From positions 229,845,303 to 229,909,302 of the forward strand of contig NC_081415.1 of the NCBI RefSeq assembly GCF_030272615.1: a DNA stretch of 64,000 nt, in the 5' to 3' direction. Shown in pieces: positions 23,926 through 34,861 of this stretch (position 1 is the stretch's first letter; every line of letters starts with the position of its first letter). The translations under genes were made by a program, and so were the position numbers. Source of the DNA: Cryptomeria japonica. Lineage: Eukaryota > Streptophyta > Pinopsida > Cupressales > Cupressaceae. The notes under the pieces were generated by a model, which ran no database searches, was not told the DNA's origin, and was given only the letters and a program-made list of their open reading frames with translations.

Positions 23926-26889
23926 TCAGTGAGTACTAGATAGGGGTAGGACCCCTAATTGACTTCTGAGATACTCAAAAGTGTCCCTTGGCAATGGCTT
24001 TGTGAAAATATCTGCTATTTGTTCCTTTGAACTGATATATTCTAGTACAACTTTCTTCTCTTGAACTTCTTCTTTGAGATAATGATACTTTATAGAGATA
24101 TGCTTTGTCTTAGAGTGCATTATCGGATTCTTTGAAATGTTAATGGCACTAGTATTATCATAGGATATAGTTACTAGCTCGGTAACTTTCTCATTCATAC
24201 CTTCCAATAGTTGTTTGATCCATGCTATATTGGTACAATTCAATACTGCAACGATATATTCAGCTTCAGCTATTGACTGTGAAATGCATCCTTGTTTCTT
24301 GCTAAGCCAACTTACTAGTCTATCTCCCAAAAAGAAAGCTCCACCGCTTGTGCTTTTCTTGTCATCAATGTTTCCTGCCCAATCGGCATCAGTATAGACT
24401 TTTAAGTAAAAAACATTTCTCTTTTGATGCACTAAGCCATAATCTTCAGTGCCTCTCAGGTATCCGAAAATTCTCTTGACTGTTGTCAAATGAGTTTCTT
24501 TGGGATATGCAGAAAATCTTGCAACTATACCTACTACATGTGCTATATCTGGTCTGTTGTGAACCACATATTGCAACTTTCCAATCATAGATCGGTAAAG
24601 TGCCTCATCAACAAATGCAGATTCATCACTCTTTGATAGTTTACAATTGGTAGTCATAGGAGTACTTACAGGTTTAGAATCCTCCATTCCAGATTTCTTC
24701 AAGATTTCCTTTATATACTTGGATTGAGTAATGAAAATCTCATTTTTCATTTGTAGTATCTGCAAACCTATAAAATACTTTATTTCACCGTTTAATGACA
24801 TCTCAAATTCTTTGCACATTTCATTTCCAAAGTTCTTGCATAAGGAGTCATTACCACAAAAAAAATATCATCAACAAATATGGCTGAAAGTAGTATACCA
24901 TTGTTTTCATCATTTTTCATATACATGTTGTTGTTTTCACTTGTCCTTATAAATCCAATCTTGATCAAATAAGAGTGCAGTCTTTCATACCATGCTCTAG
25001 GTGCTTTCTTTAAACTATATAATTCTTTGTTTAGCTTACATACCCGATCTTTATTCTTGTCTTCAATAAATCCTTCAGGCTGTTCAATATAAACTTCTTC
25101 TTCTAGTATACCATTCAAAAATTCAGATTTAACATCCATTTGATATACCTTGAAAATTTTGTAAGCAGCATATGCCAACAATGTTCTCACTCCTTCAAGT
25201 CTTGCCACAAGTGCAAAGGTCTCACCATAATCAATTCCTTCTTCTTGAGCATATCCTTTGCAAACTAGTCTTGCTTTATTCCGAATGACCTCTCCTTTTT
25301 CATTTAGCTTGTTTCTGAAAATCCACTTTGTACCGATTACATTTTTCTCTTTTGGTCTTGGGACCAATGTCCATGTTTCATTCTTCTTGATTTGTTCAAT
25401 TTCTTTTGTCATAGCATTTATCCAATCTTCATTACTAATTGCCTCTTTTACTATCCTCGGTTCAAATTCAGATATCAGACATGTGTTTTGTCTCAGTTTG
25501 TTCCTTGTCATCACTAGATTATCCTTATCTCCTATAATATGACTTGATGCATGATTTCTTTTGACATACTTGGCTAATATGGGCTTGGTATGCTCTGTTT
25601 GATCTTCTTCATCACTCGGTAACTGAGTATTTTCTTCATTTTCTTCATCAACTTTCTTGGTAGGATTTCTCGATTGAACATAAACAAATTCTTCATAATT
25701 TTCTGGTTCTTTAGAATTTCCTTCATCATTTCTTTCTACAAATTCATCAATTTCCACATTTGCACTTTCTACTATTTTGTTAGATGATTTGATTAGACAT
25801 TTAAATGCTTTACTTCTAGAAGAATAGCCAAGAAATGCTCCTTCCTCGCTTTTCTGATCAAACTTTCCATTTCTGTCATCTTTGTGAACATAACATCTAC
25901 TTCCAAATATTTTAAAATAACTTACATTGGGTTTCTTATCATACCAGATTTCATATGGTGTCTTCAAAGTTCCTTTCTTCAATTGTACTCGGTTCAGGGT
26001 GTAAACTGCAATGCTGATTGCTTCTCTCCAAAATGTTTGAGGTACCCTCTTTTCTATCATCAGGGTTCTAGCACAATCTACAATTGATTTGTTTCTTCTT
26101 TCAGCTATCCCATTTTGCTGAGGTGTTCTCGGTGTAGACACTTGTCTCTTTATACCATGATCATTGCAAAATAGGTTAAATTCATCATAAATGAATTCTC
26201 CTCCTCTATCAGATCTTAGACATTTCAACTGTCTTCATGTTTCTTTTTCAACTCTAGCCTTATACCATTTGAATATTTAAAAGGCTTTTGATTTTTCTTT
26301 TAAAAACATAACTGACATCATTCTTGAGTAATCATCCACAAATAATATGAAGTATTTATCTCCATAATAACTTTGAACTTTCATAGGACCACCAAGATCA
26401 GTGTGCACTAGATTTAAAATTCCTTTAGAAGTGTAGGATTTAATTGTAAAGCTTGACTTTGTCATCTTACCCATCTGGCATCCTCAACATATTGCATTCT
26501 CTGGTTTTTCCAGGCTCGGTAGACCTCTTACTCGGTGCTTCTTACTTATTTTGATCAGGTTATCAAAATTTACATGACAAAACCTTTTATGCCATAACCA
26601 GGTATCTTCTAGTTTCACATACAGACAATTGTTCTGAGTTGAGTCAAGATGAAATATATTGCCTTTTGTTTGTGTCCCAGTAGCAGCCAGCTTTCCATGT
26701 TTGTCATGAACTTTGACACATCCTTTCTGGAATTCTATTCGGTATCTTGTATTCTTTAGTTGTGCTACACTCAACAAATTGTATTTCAAACCTTCAACCC
26801 AGTATACATCATCACATTTAACTTTGTCAAGAAGTGTTATAGATCCTTTACCTTTCACAGGACATGGTGCATCATTACCAAATCTTACA
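23926..26889 (-). pseudogene. Copia B pol: integrase, RT, RNase H (nearly intact)
   Basis: Continues from C's left edge with VRFGNDAPCPVKGKGS. GAG-pre-integrase (WLWHKRFCHVNFDNL) lies near 26600. Integrase core follows ([31 protein letters not shown]). RT starts near 25440 ([20 protein letters not shown]) and has [12 protein letters not shown] and FVDD (normally YVDD) near 24870. A frameshift at about 24800-24819 leads to RNase H (24819-23926) with YTDADWAG, SIAEAEYI and ISYDNTSA carrying the expected acidic residues, ending LGVLPLSSTH. Stops interrupt the frame near 26484, 26277 and 26240; otherwise it is open. This element could have encoded the full set of proteins until recently. Confidence 0.93.
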
Positions 26890-26894
26890 TATCC

Positions 26895-28081
26895 TGTTAC
26901 TATTTACTAAGTTGTCATTAGTTTTATGTCCAAAGTCATTCTATATTCCCTAGTCGGTTATTACTACCGGAATATTAAGTCGGTAAGCACAAAGCAGTCG
27001 GTTATAAAAGAAAGGAGTCACAAAGTTTAGTATACACCAAGTTGTCTACTGAGTAACGTTCTATGACTACCGAGCAACAAAGATGGTATACCGAGTTAAT
27101 ACACACCGAGTAAAATGTGTTACCAGATTCATTGAACCTAGACACATATGGGAAACGTGTTACAAAGATCGAGGAACAAGAAACCGTTAACACATTGGAA
27201 ATTGCACTTATAGATTTTATATGATTTTGAGGACATCTGTCCAATGAAATAATTTTGTATGGTTATTCATTTAATGAATCATGTTTGTAAGATCGAAGCA
27301 TGAACAAGATCATTGTTACAAGAGATGTATTTATCCAACATGAATTGAGGATCAAATATGTGTGTGAAGCAAGACATATGTGAAAAGAAAAATCATGGGA
27401 AAGCATTGAGTGTTATGACTGTTACGATTGACAGAGATACACAAAGGTCACCGAGAAGGATTTCAGAGCACAGTCAAGGAACAAAGTAAACAGAAAGGTT
27501 TACCGAGTTAATTTATGAGTTACCGAGGTATGTTATAAGCAAGGTAATTTCATTTTGGGCACATAGAATCTGCTATAACATTTCAGATGTGAAGTTGCAG
27601 ATATTTTGTAAGATTTTGATTGTAATATTTTGAGTTGTAAGAGAAACCTTTAACAGGGTAAAAGACTCTAACAAAGTCTATAAATTGTAAAGCCTTTAAC
27701 CAGGTGCAACATTTTAGAATAAGTGTTGTAAAATCCTTTAGCAAGGTAGATCTAAAGATCTTGATACTCCTAACAGGGTAAGCTATCATAAATAGCTAAA
27801 CATGTAGCTCTAACCAAGCAACCTTTATTATTGCAGTAGTGAAGTTGTGGGTGTCATCCCCACCACAGTTTTTCTCTCTAACCAAGAGTTTCTGCGTAAC
27901 CAAAATATATGTGTTATGGAGTGAATCATGTATGATTGTTATTTATTTGTTTTGGCATTATATTATGTTACAACAGTTTTCGGTTTATGCTTAACAGTAA
28001 AGTTATTGTTGAAGAAAAGATTTGAAGTACTGATTCACCCCTCCCCTCTCAGTACATTAGCTGTCCATACTAGGCCTAACA
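26895..28081 (+). repeat. 5' LTR of element C
   Basis: 1187 bp, starting TGTTACTATTTAC and ending CTAACA. It contains at least six ACCGAG words, a TATAAAT at about 27679, and four spaced copies of a CCTTTAACnnGGT-like word starting at 27647, 27693, 27735 and 27767. Parts match the minus strand of B's LTR. Confidence 0.92.
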
Positions 28082-28083
28082 AT

Positions 28084-28095
28084 TGGTATCAGAGC
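28084..28095 (+). promoter_or_regulatory. Primer binding site of element C
   Basis: TGGTATCAGAGC, a perfect 12-base complement to the 3' end of plant initiator tRNA-Met, two bases after the 5' LTR. Confidence 0.92.
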
Positions 28096-28143
28096 TTTAA
28101 TCTTGAAAAAGGGTTTAACTGCCTAAAGAGAAAGGTCTTATCA

Positions 28144-29475
28144 ATGGAAGGCTACAAACAATCTCGGAGAATTGTGAATCTTCAAAATGAATTGGATCAT
28201 GTTAATCAAGTGATTGTAGACATGCGGAAACAAATGCAAAGATCACTGAAAGTTAGAAGAAGATTGTCTGATGATTTGCAGGACTCTCAAGAGTTGGTGG
28301 AACAAATTGAGACATCATCTGAGAACAGTATATTTGAAGAGACTGAAGAAATGATTGGAGCATTGAAAGAAAAAAACAAAGCACTGACTGATCAGCTAAA
28401 AGAAATGAAAAGAGAACATGAACATTTCAGCACACAGATGACTGAAAATCTTGATGCATTGAGGACAACCGAGGATAACATAAGAGATATAGAAAGAGAA
28501 AAACAACAGCTTGAAGCATTAGTGTCTGAAAAGAATGATGAAATCACAAGGATGGCTGGAATTCAACAAAATCTATCTGATCAATTGGGTTATGCACATC
28601 ATGAAGCAAATCTAAAGGAAAATGAGAATCAAGCATTGAAACTTGAACTATCAAGATTGACCGATGAACTTGAAGCAGAAAAGAAGTCAAAAGAAACACT
28701 AAAGAAAAGTTATGAAGCATCAAGGATGTTGGATGAGCAACTAACTACAAGAAGACCCAAAAAAGATGCAGGACTCGGTTACAAAGGAAAAGACTCTACC
28801 GAGAAGGGAATCCACACTACCAAGAGAGGAGAATCATCAAAACAAGCTGGAAACAAGAAGAGCATCAAAGGAAAGAAGCCTATTCTCAACTACTGTGGAA
28901 AACAAGGACATACTACCAACATGTGCCAAATCAAAAAAGGTAAGCAACTGAATGTTGCTAGGTCTAATGGTTATTGCTACAATTGCAATAATTATGGTCA
29001 CACATCTAATCAATGTAGGATAAAGTCTGCTAGCAATTATCATAAGGAAAAATTCAAAGGGTTTTGTAAAAACTGCAATAGATATGGACACAGTACCGAG
29101 AAGTGTTGGTTTAAGCAGAAGAACTATATGTGGTCTGCACACCGAGCAAATACTAGAGGCTATCGAACTCACGCTGATCTTAACCGACAGTATACTATAG
29201 TACCATGGGATTATAATACAAGGATATGGTGTGAATGCTGTGGAAGATATGGACATATAAGTGCCAACTGCTTTATAAGGTTTGGAGTGAACAACCAAAG
29301 ATCATGGAGAAATCCTGGTATGGCATGTTTTCATTGTCACAAGGTTGGACACTTGGCTAGAGATTGCAGAGATCAACCTAGAGGAGATATTGATGAAATA
29401 AAAAGCAAATTCCAGATGATTTGGAAAAAGAAGGAAATTGTGTCAAATGAAGAAAGCACCTTACTACCGAGTTAG
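28144..29475 (+). CDS. Element C ORF1: coiled-coil protein with zinc-knuckle array
   Basis: An open frame of 443 codons with no interruption; the Met at 28144 (MEGYKQSRRIVNLQ) lies 48 bases after the primer site, where a Gag start is expected. Residues 1-200 are almost entirely charged heptad-type coiled coil (for example LKEKNKALTDQLKEMKREHE). Residues 200-245 are basic. Then come five knuckle units: near 249 one lacking its first Cys (NYCGKQGHTTNMC), and four complete C-x2-C-x4-H-x4-C units near 278 (CYNCNNYGHTSNQC), 307 (CKNCNRYGHSTEKC), 362 (CECCGRYGHISANC) and 394 (CFHCHKVGHLARDC). It lacks the usual Copia Gag core seen in B. Likely role, by inference: a Gag-like RNA-binding protein that oligomerises by its coiled coil. 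Zinc knuckles are known nucleic-acid binders; Copia Gag usually has one. Confidence 0.85.
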   Translation: MEGYKQSRRIVNLQNELDHVNQVIVDMRKQMQRSLKVRRRLSDDLQDSQELVEQIETSSENSIFEETEEMIGALKEKNKALTDQLKEMKREHEHFSTQMTENLDALRTTEDNIRDIEREKQQLEALVSEKNDEITRMAGIQQNLSDQLGYAHHEANLKENENQALKLELSRLTDELEAEKKSKETLKKSYEASRMLDEQLTTRRPKKDAGLGYKGKDSTEKGIHTTKRGESSKQAGNKKSIKGKKPILNYCGKQGHTTNMCQIKKGKQLNVARSNGYCYNCNNYGHTSNQCRIKSASNYHKEKFKGFCKNCNRYGHSTEKCWFKQKNYMWSAHRANTRGYRTHADLNRQYTIVPWDYNTRIWCECCGRYGHISANCFIRFGVNNQRSWRNPGMACFHCHKVGHLARDCRDQPRGDIDEIKSKFQMIWKKKEIVSNEESTLLPS

Positions 29476-30041
29476 GTGCATCTATTCCAAATTAATCGGT
29501 AAAGGTATGAAGGGACTACATTCTCTCAAGGTTAAATCTTAACAGTTCCTATTTTATCATGTACTTAATTCAAAATATGCATAGCTAAGATGCATTAGCA
29601 AGTTTGAAATTTTACCAAGTCTTTTGGAGCACTAGTCAAGTCGGTAAATGCAGGAAGCCTATCAAGTCGGTAAATGCAAGAAGTCTGGCTACTCACTAAA
29701 AGAAAAAAAGTAAATCAGTTTAGTGGAATCGAGTGCATTTAATGTTTTTTGACCTAACTGCACGGAGCCTGATAAGGTAAAATGTGTACTTAAAGCTTTT
29801 TGTGCGGTCATTTTACACTTACCAAGTTTTCAAAAAGCAGAGCGAAGCGATTTGAAGGCGATCAAATCTCTTCCGAAGCGAAATTCAAGGTATTTATATC
29901 AATCACAACGCATTGTCAAGCAAGTTAACCGATCATATCAGTTGTGAATATTTATTTTATATTTACTAAGTGGAAAGCATCTGCTGGTTAAAAGTTTTCA
30001 AACCCTAAGGCTCTTTCGTCAGTGATTATCCAAAGTTTGAA
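29476..30041 (+). other. Inter-ORF region of element C with 26-bp repeat
   Basis: 566 bases without a clear ORF between ORF1 and ORF2. A 26-bp unit starting TCAAGTCGGTAAATGCA occurs at 29636-29661 and 29662-29687 with three changes. The segment just before ORF2 includes AAAGCAGAGCGAAGCG and a short pyrimidine stretch. It is long enough to hold a splice acceptor or an internal promoter for ORF2, but neither can be shown. Confidence 0.5.
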
Positions 30042-33000
30042 ATGACGCCTAAGATTCAAAAACCCGTTGTTGTTGAGAACATTGAGAAGCCCTCATTGAA
30101 ATACTCACTACCTCCCAAAGTAGCATCTGAATCGGATGATAAAACTGCATTTTCACTCATTCCGGATAGGGTTTTATTAGTTGAGGATGTCAGATTCTTC
30201 ACTAAGTGTCGTGTTGAGGAACTAGGTCACACAGAGATCAAGGACACATATGATGAATTGTGTACTGATGGAAAACTGGATAGCAAGTTTGAACATATGA
30301 AAATCAAGGGATTGACCGAAGCCCTAACCTACCCGCGAGTCTTCAAACCCCAATGGGTTAAATTTGTTTTGAGCAGAGTTCATGATGACTTTATGTGGTT
30401 AGAAGAGCAACCATTCAAGATCACCAAGGAAATCATCCACTTGATCACCGGTTACCCTATTTTTGACCATGTCTGAGCTCAGAAAATGATTTCACAGAAG
30501 GAACTGATCACTTTAACCGGAGTTGAATCTGATTGCAGAGGTCTGAAATTGAATAATGTCATAGATGCAGAGCTGAAGTTTGCAATTAGTGTCATAGGTT
30601 ATCGTTTATTTCAATCGGCAAGGGAAAACAGTGTACCCTGTGCTGCTGTTGACTTAGCCTATAAAATTGTGAAGAAAGGTATGAAGATTGATCTATGCAA
30701 AGTGTTGTTGAAAAATCTATTTGAAAATCTCAACACCATAAGGAAGCCGAAGAAGAACAACTTGGAAAACACACTGAAGTTTGGATCACTTTTGGGAAGC
30801 ATGTTTTTCTATTTTGAGAAATTCTTTCCATCAGTTGGTAATGTAGTTTGGGAGCTACACCGACCAATCACCCATCAAATCAATGACTTCATCAAACAAC
30901 TAGGTGATAACTTCAATGAGATTATGGATGATTATTTTAGCAAGTTTCAGGAAAAGATGCATAACGGGTATAGGATACCACCACAGTTAGTGGAAAAATA
31001 TAAGGACAATATATGTTTTGAAGTGGACACTGACTACTGCTATGTCAATGCGGTAGAATCAAGAACTCAGTCTTTGCCGCCTATGGGTTATGAGATTGAT
31101 TTTGACATTACACAGCAACAGATAGATGTCTTTCTTGCACTGCCAAGGCATGCTACCAAGATCAGATACGGTACATATGAAGAAGTTAAAGAAAAAGTCA
31201 AAATGAGCATTGTAGTACCAAAGGCTACTAGGAAAGCAACAAAAATGATTAAAGCATTAACGAAGAAATTTGGAGAAGGTTCTTCCTCCACTCCTATCAA
31301 GAGTGTTCAAGTCATCACCGAGGAGGAATTTGAAGCCCAAGAAGCAGCTATTACATTGAGCACCGAGTTGCCAAAAGGAAAAATTTTTGAAAAGGAAGAA
31401 ACAAGATACATCAGAGGTATCATTGACTCCTCCAGTGAAGCGCCCCAATACTAGATCATTTGTAGTGTCACCGAGCAAGAAACAAAAAAATGTTGCAGTT
31501 CCAAAGGTAACAAAAACTTATAAGAAGTCTACTCGGAGACTCATTTTGAATAAAGAGTCAAGTGACACCGAATCTGAAGACAAAAATAAATTTCAGATTG
31601 TCAAAAGCAAAAAGGAAGATGTACATAGTGTTGATAATTTTTGTGCCAATTTGAAACAATATGGTGGATTTGGAGCATTTAGGTATGTCAAATATGACTC
31701 TCTGACAGAAGAAGAAAAGAGGCAAATAGAAGAGTCAGTTGTATGCACACTTCTTAAATTCTGATTGGTCCCATTGGAAGTAACTAATTCTCTTCCAAAA
31801 TCATTGTACTTACACATTGATAACAGGTGGAAATATGCTATGGACTCGGAAAAGAAGATGAGAGAAAGAAGTCTGGTACATCTCTTTCCAAACATGTCGG
31901 TAGATGAGATAAGTGAACATCTAAAAAACTACCACACAAACTTCCTGGTCAAGCAAAGAGCCTTGAAACTAATGAATGGCCTTTATCTTGAAGTACAGAA
32001 AGAGACAAAAGAAAAATGGCAAGAAATTTTTCGAATCAAGAGTGCTGATGAGCAAGGTGAAGTTGAAATAGTGGATATAACCAAGCAAGATCCCGTTGAA
32101 ACTATACAACCTGATGAGGATGTCATGGATATCGAGGAACAGGAACAGGAACAGGAAATGATAGAAGGGAATGCTTATGCCAAACTGGTATCAAGTGAGT
32201 CAGTTTTGGAACAAGTCAAGTCCTATCCTCCGGTAAGTCAACATGTTTCAATCGAGACACCTCAGGCTACTAAACAAGGAAAAGAGGGTCACTAGTCTAC
32301 AAAAGGAGAAGCTACTTCTCCCGAGCAGGGATTCACCTGAGGCTAAAGAAATTGACAAAAGTGTTGCCTCTACCGAGCAACCTACCGAGGGTGCACAAGC
32401 ATCCCAAGCCATTGTATTAGTTCAACCGGTGAAAGCCTCCTCCTCTAAAGAAAAGAAAATGAAAAAGCATAGTTTCAAGTTAGATTTGTCAAAACCAATT
32501 GTGTTGTCGAATGTAGACATATCCAAATTAAAGGGGCAAGCACTTATTGAATTCGGTGAATATGCAAAGCCAAAGCCGAACAAGAAAAAAAAATGGCTAT
32601 TCAAAAGAAAAACAGAGTACTTCAGAAGGTCAAAGCACTCTTAACAGAAATGCTACCTGAAGCTATAGTAATAAAAGATGCAGCCATCCATATTCATTTG
32701 GATGAACTCCTCACTAAAATAGAAGCATCTGGAGTAGACGCATCTGAATACCTAAGCAAATTGAAGGACAAAGAGCTCACTGCAAAAATGATTGAAGAGG
32801 TACAGAAAGCCATTGCTATTGGTAAAGTAAAACTTGTCAAATTTATTGCTGAGTTGTCCCCTCAACTTAAGCACATTCTTTATTTATTTCAGAAACTCTA
32901 TACATTTTCTTTATTCATTAAATATATCAAGAATAAAATAGAAGTGATTGAGAAAGAGATCATTGATCTCTCCAATAAATTGACCACTGAGCCAAATTCT

Positions 33001-33333
33001 ATTCAAAATTTCTATACCAAGTTACAAACGCTCATGGCTCAACAATTGGAACTTAGGAATGAAGAGCACAAAATAAGGATGGACATTATGACTCTTCAAA
33101 CCTTATTCATTCCACACTTGTCCTCTATCCAAGAACAGATCAACAAGGCTACCTCCTTATCCACTCAGCCAAAGGGAAGCACTTTAGATGGTCTGATTTC
33201 ACTATTAGTTGATATTACAGCTCAGAATTCACTCATGGTTAGTGTCAAGGATGCCCTCTCTGCCACTCTCACCCATGCAAGAACAAAGTATAAATCCATT
33301 TTTGACCAGTTGCCTCCACCGAATGGTAACTAG
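30042..33333 (+). pseudogene. Element C ORF2: unrecognised protein of about 1,100 aa, lightly decayed
   Basis: Starts at the ATG at 30042 (MTPKIQKPVVVENIEKPSLK). One in-frame TGA at 30474 separates 30042-30476 from 30486-31454. A frameshift near 31390 leads to 31387-31764. A TGA at 31762 is read across to 31765-32295. Further shifts lie near 32280 and at an A run near 32583-32592, before the last part 32593-33333. The N-terminal 450 residues are globular in look, with WLEEQPFKITKEIIHLITGY and a stretch of Phe/Tyr (GSMFFYFEKFFPS). The middle is Lys/Ser/Glu-rich with an EQEQEQE run, and the last 240 residues are helical with coiled-coil character. There is no enzyme motif I recognise. It occupies the position of pol. 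Confidence 0.75.
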
Positions 33334-33669
33334 TTTTGATGTTTATCAAAAAGGGGGAGTATGGTGTATACAAGAGGAGTATACCGAGCAAATCAGCATA
33401 TTCGAGTATACAGATAATTTTGATAGCGGGAGCAGTGATCACCGAGCAGTGAACCGAGTAGTGAATACAAAATATTGATCACAGCGCATGCATAATCGAA
33501 GTTATGTACAGTATATTGATAAGGGGAGTATATCTGAGTATACTATTTTATTGACAATTGTATATACTGTCAGTATAGTCAAATTTTGTAAGTATATAGA
33601 TTTTTTTTGAGTTATGACTTTGAAAGAAGTTTTGTCAAACATTTCAAAACTAATGTCAAAAGGGAAGAT
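33334..33669 (+). other. 3' untranslated region of element C with several purine tracts
   Basis: Non-coding. Purine-rich strings occur at about 33347-33359 (AAAAAGGGGGAG), 33518-33527 (ATAAGGGGAG) and 33656-33668 (AAAAGGGAAGA), the last directly before the 3' LTR. ACCGAG occurs at 33383, 33441 and 33453. Confidence 0.6.
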
Positions 33670-34856
33670 TGTTACTATTTACTAAGTTGTCATTAGTTTT
33701 ATGTCCAAAGTCATTCTATATACCCTAGTCGGTTATTACTACCGAAATATTAAGTCGGTAAGCACAGAGTAGTCGGTTATAGAAGAAAGGAGTCACAAAG
33801 TTTAGTATACACCGAGTTGTCTACCGAGTAACGTTCTATGACTAGCAAGCAACAAAGATGGTATACCGAGTTAATACACATAGAGTAAAATGTGTTACCA
33901 GATTCATTGAACCTAGACACATATGGGAAATGTGTTACAAAGATTGAGGAACAAGAAACCGTCAACACATTGGAAATTGTACTTATAGATTTTATATGAT
34001 TTTGAGGACATGTGTCCAATGAAATAATTTTGTATGGTTGTTCATTTAATGAATCATGTTTGTAAGATCGAAGCATGAGCAAGATCACCGTTACAAGAGA
34101 TCTATTTATACAACATGAATTGAGGATCAAATATGTGTGTGAAGCAAGACATATGTGAAAAGAAAAATCATGGGAAAGCACTGAGTGTTATGACTGTTAT
34201 GATTGACAGAGATACACAGAGGTCATCGAGAAGGATTTCAGAGAACAGTCAAGGAACAGAGTAAACAAAAAGGTTTACCGAGTTAATTTATGAGTTACCG
34301 AGGTATGCTATAAGCAAGGTAATTTCATTTTGAGCACATAGAATCTGCTATAACATTGCAGATGTGAAGTTGCAGATATTTTGTAAGATTTTGATTGTAA
34401 TATTTTGAGTTGTAAGAGAAACCTTTAACAGGGTAAAAGACTCTAACAAAGTCTATAAATTGTAAAGCCTTTAACTAGGTGCGGCATTTTAGAATAAGCG
34501 TTGTAAAATCCTTTAGCAAGGTAGATCTAAAGATCTTGATACTCCTAACAGGGTAAGCTATTAGAAATAGCTAAACATGTAGCTCTAACCGAGCAACCTC
34601 TATTATTGCAGTAGTGAAGTTGTGGGTGTCATCCCCACCACAGTTTTTCTCTCTAACCAAGAGTTTTTGCGTAACCAAAATATATGTGTTATGGAGTGAA
34701 TCATGGATGATTGTTATTTATTTCTTTTAGCATTATATTATGTTACAGCAGTTTTCGGTTTATGCTTAACAGTAAAGTTATTGTTGAAGAAAAGGTTTGA
34801 AGTACCGATTCACCCCTCCCCTCTCAGTAAATTAGCTTTCCATACTAGGCCTAACA
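33670..34856 (+). repeat. 3' LTR of element C
   Basis: 1187 bp, same length as the 5' LTR, beginning TGTTACTATTTAC and ending CTAACA, followed by the duplicated target TATCC. Most differences from the 5' copy are transitions. Confidence 0.92.
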
Positions 34857-34861
34857 TATCC

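Larger units (their letters stand above)
26895..34856 (+). mobile_element. Non-autonomous LTR retrotransposon C with two unusual ORFs and no pol
   Basis: A 7,962-bp plus-strand element inserted in B's protease-to-integrase linker. TATCC at 26890-26894 and 34857-34861 is the target-site duplication. LTRs are 26895-28081 and 33670-34856, both 1187 bp and about 95 percent alike in the first 225 bases by eye. A perfect primer site, TGGTATCAGAGC, is at 28084-28095 and a purine tract AAAAGGGAAGA precedes the 3' LTR. The 5.6-kb interior holds ORF1 (28144-29475, coiled coil plus zinc knuckles) and a decayed ORF2 (30042-33333). No D-S-G protease, integrase, YVDD or RNase H motif was found in any frame. 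It must borrow enzymes in trans. Confidence 0.93.
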
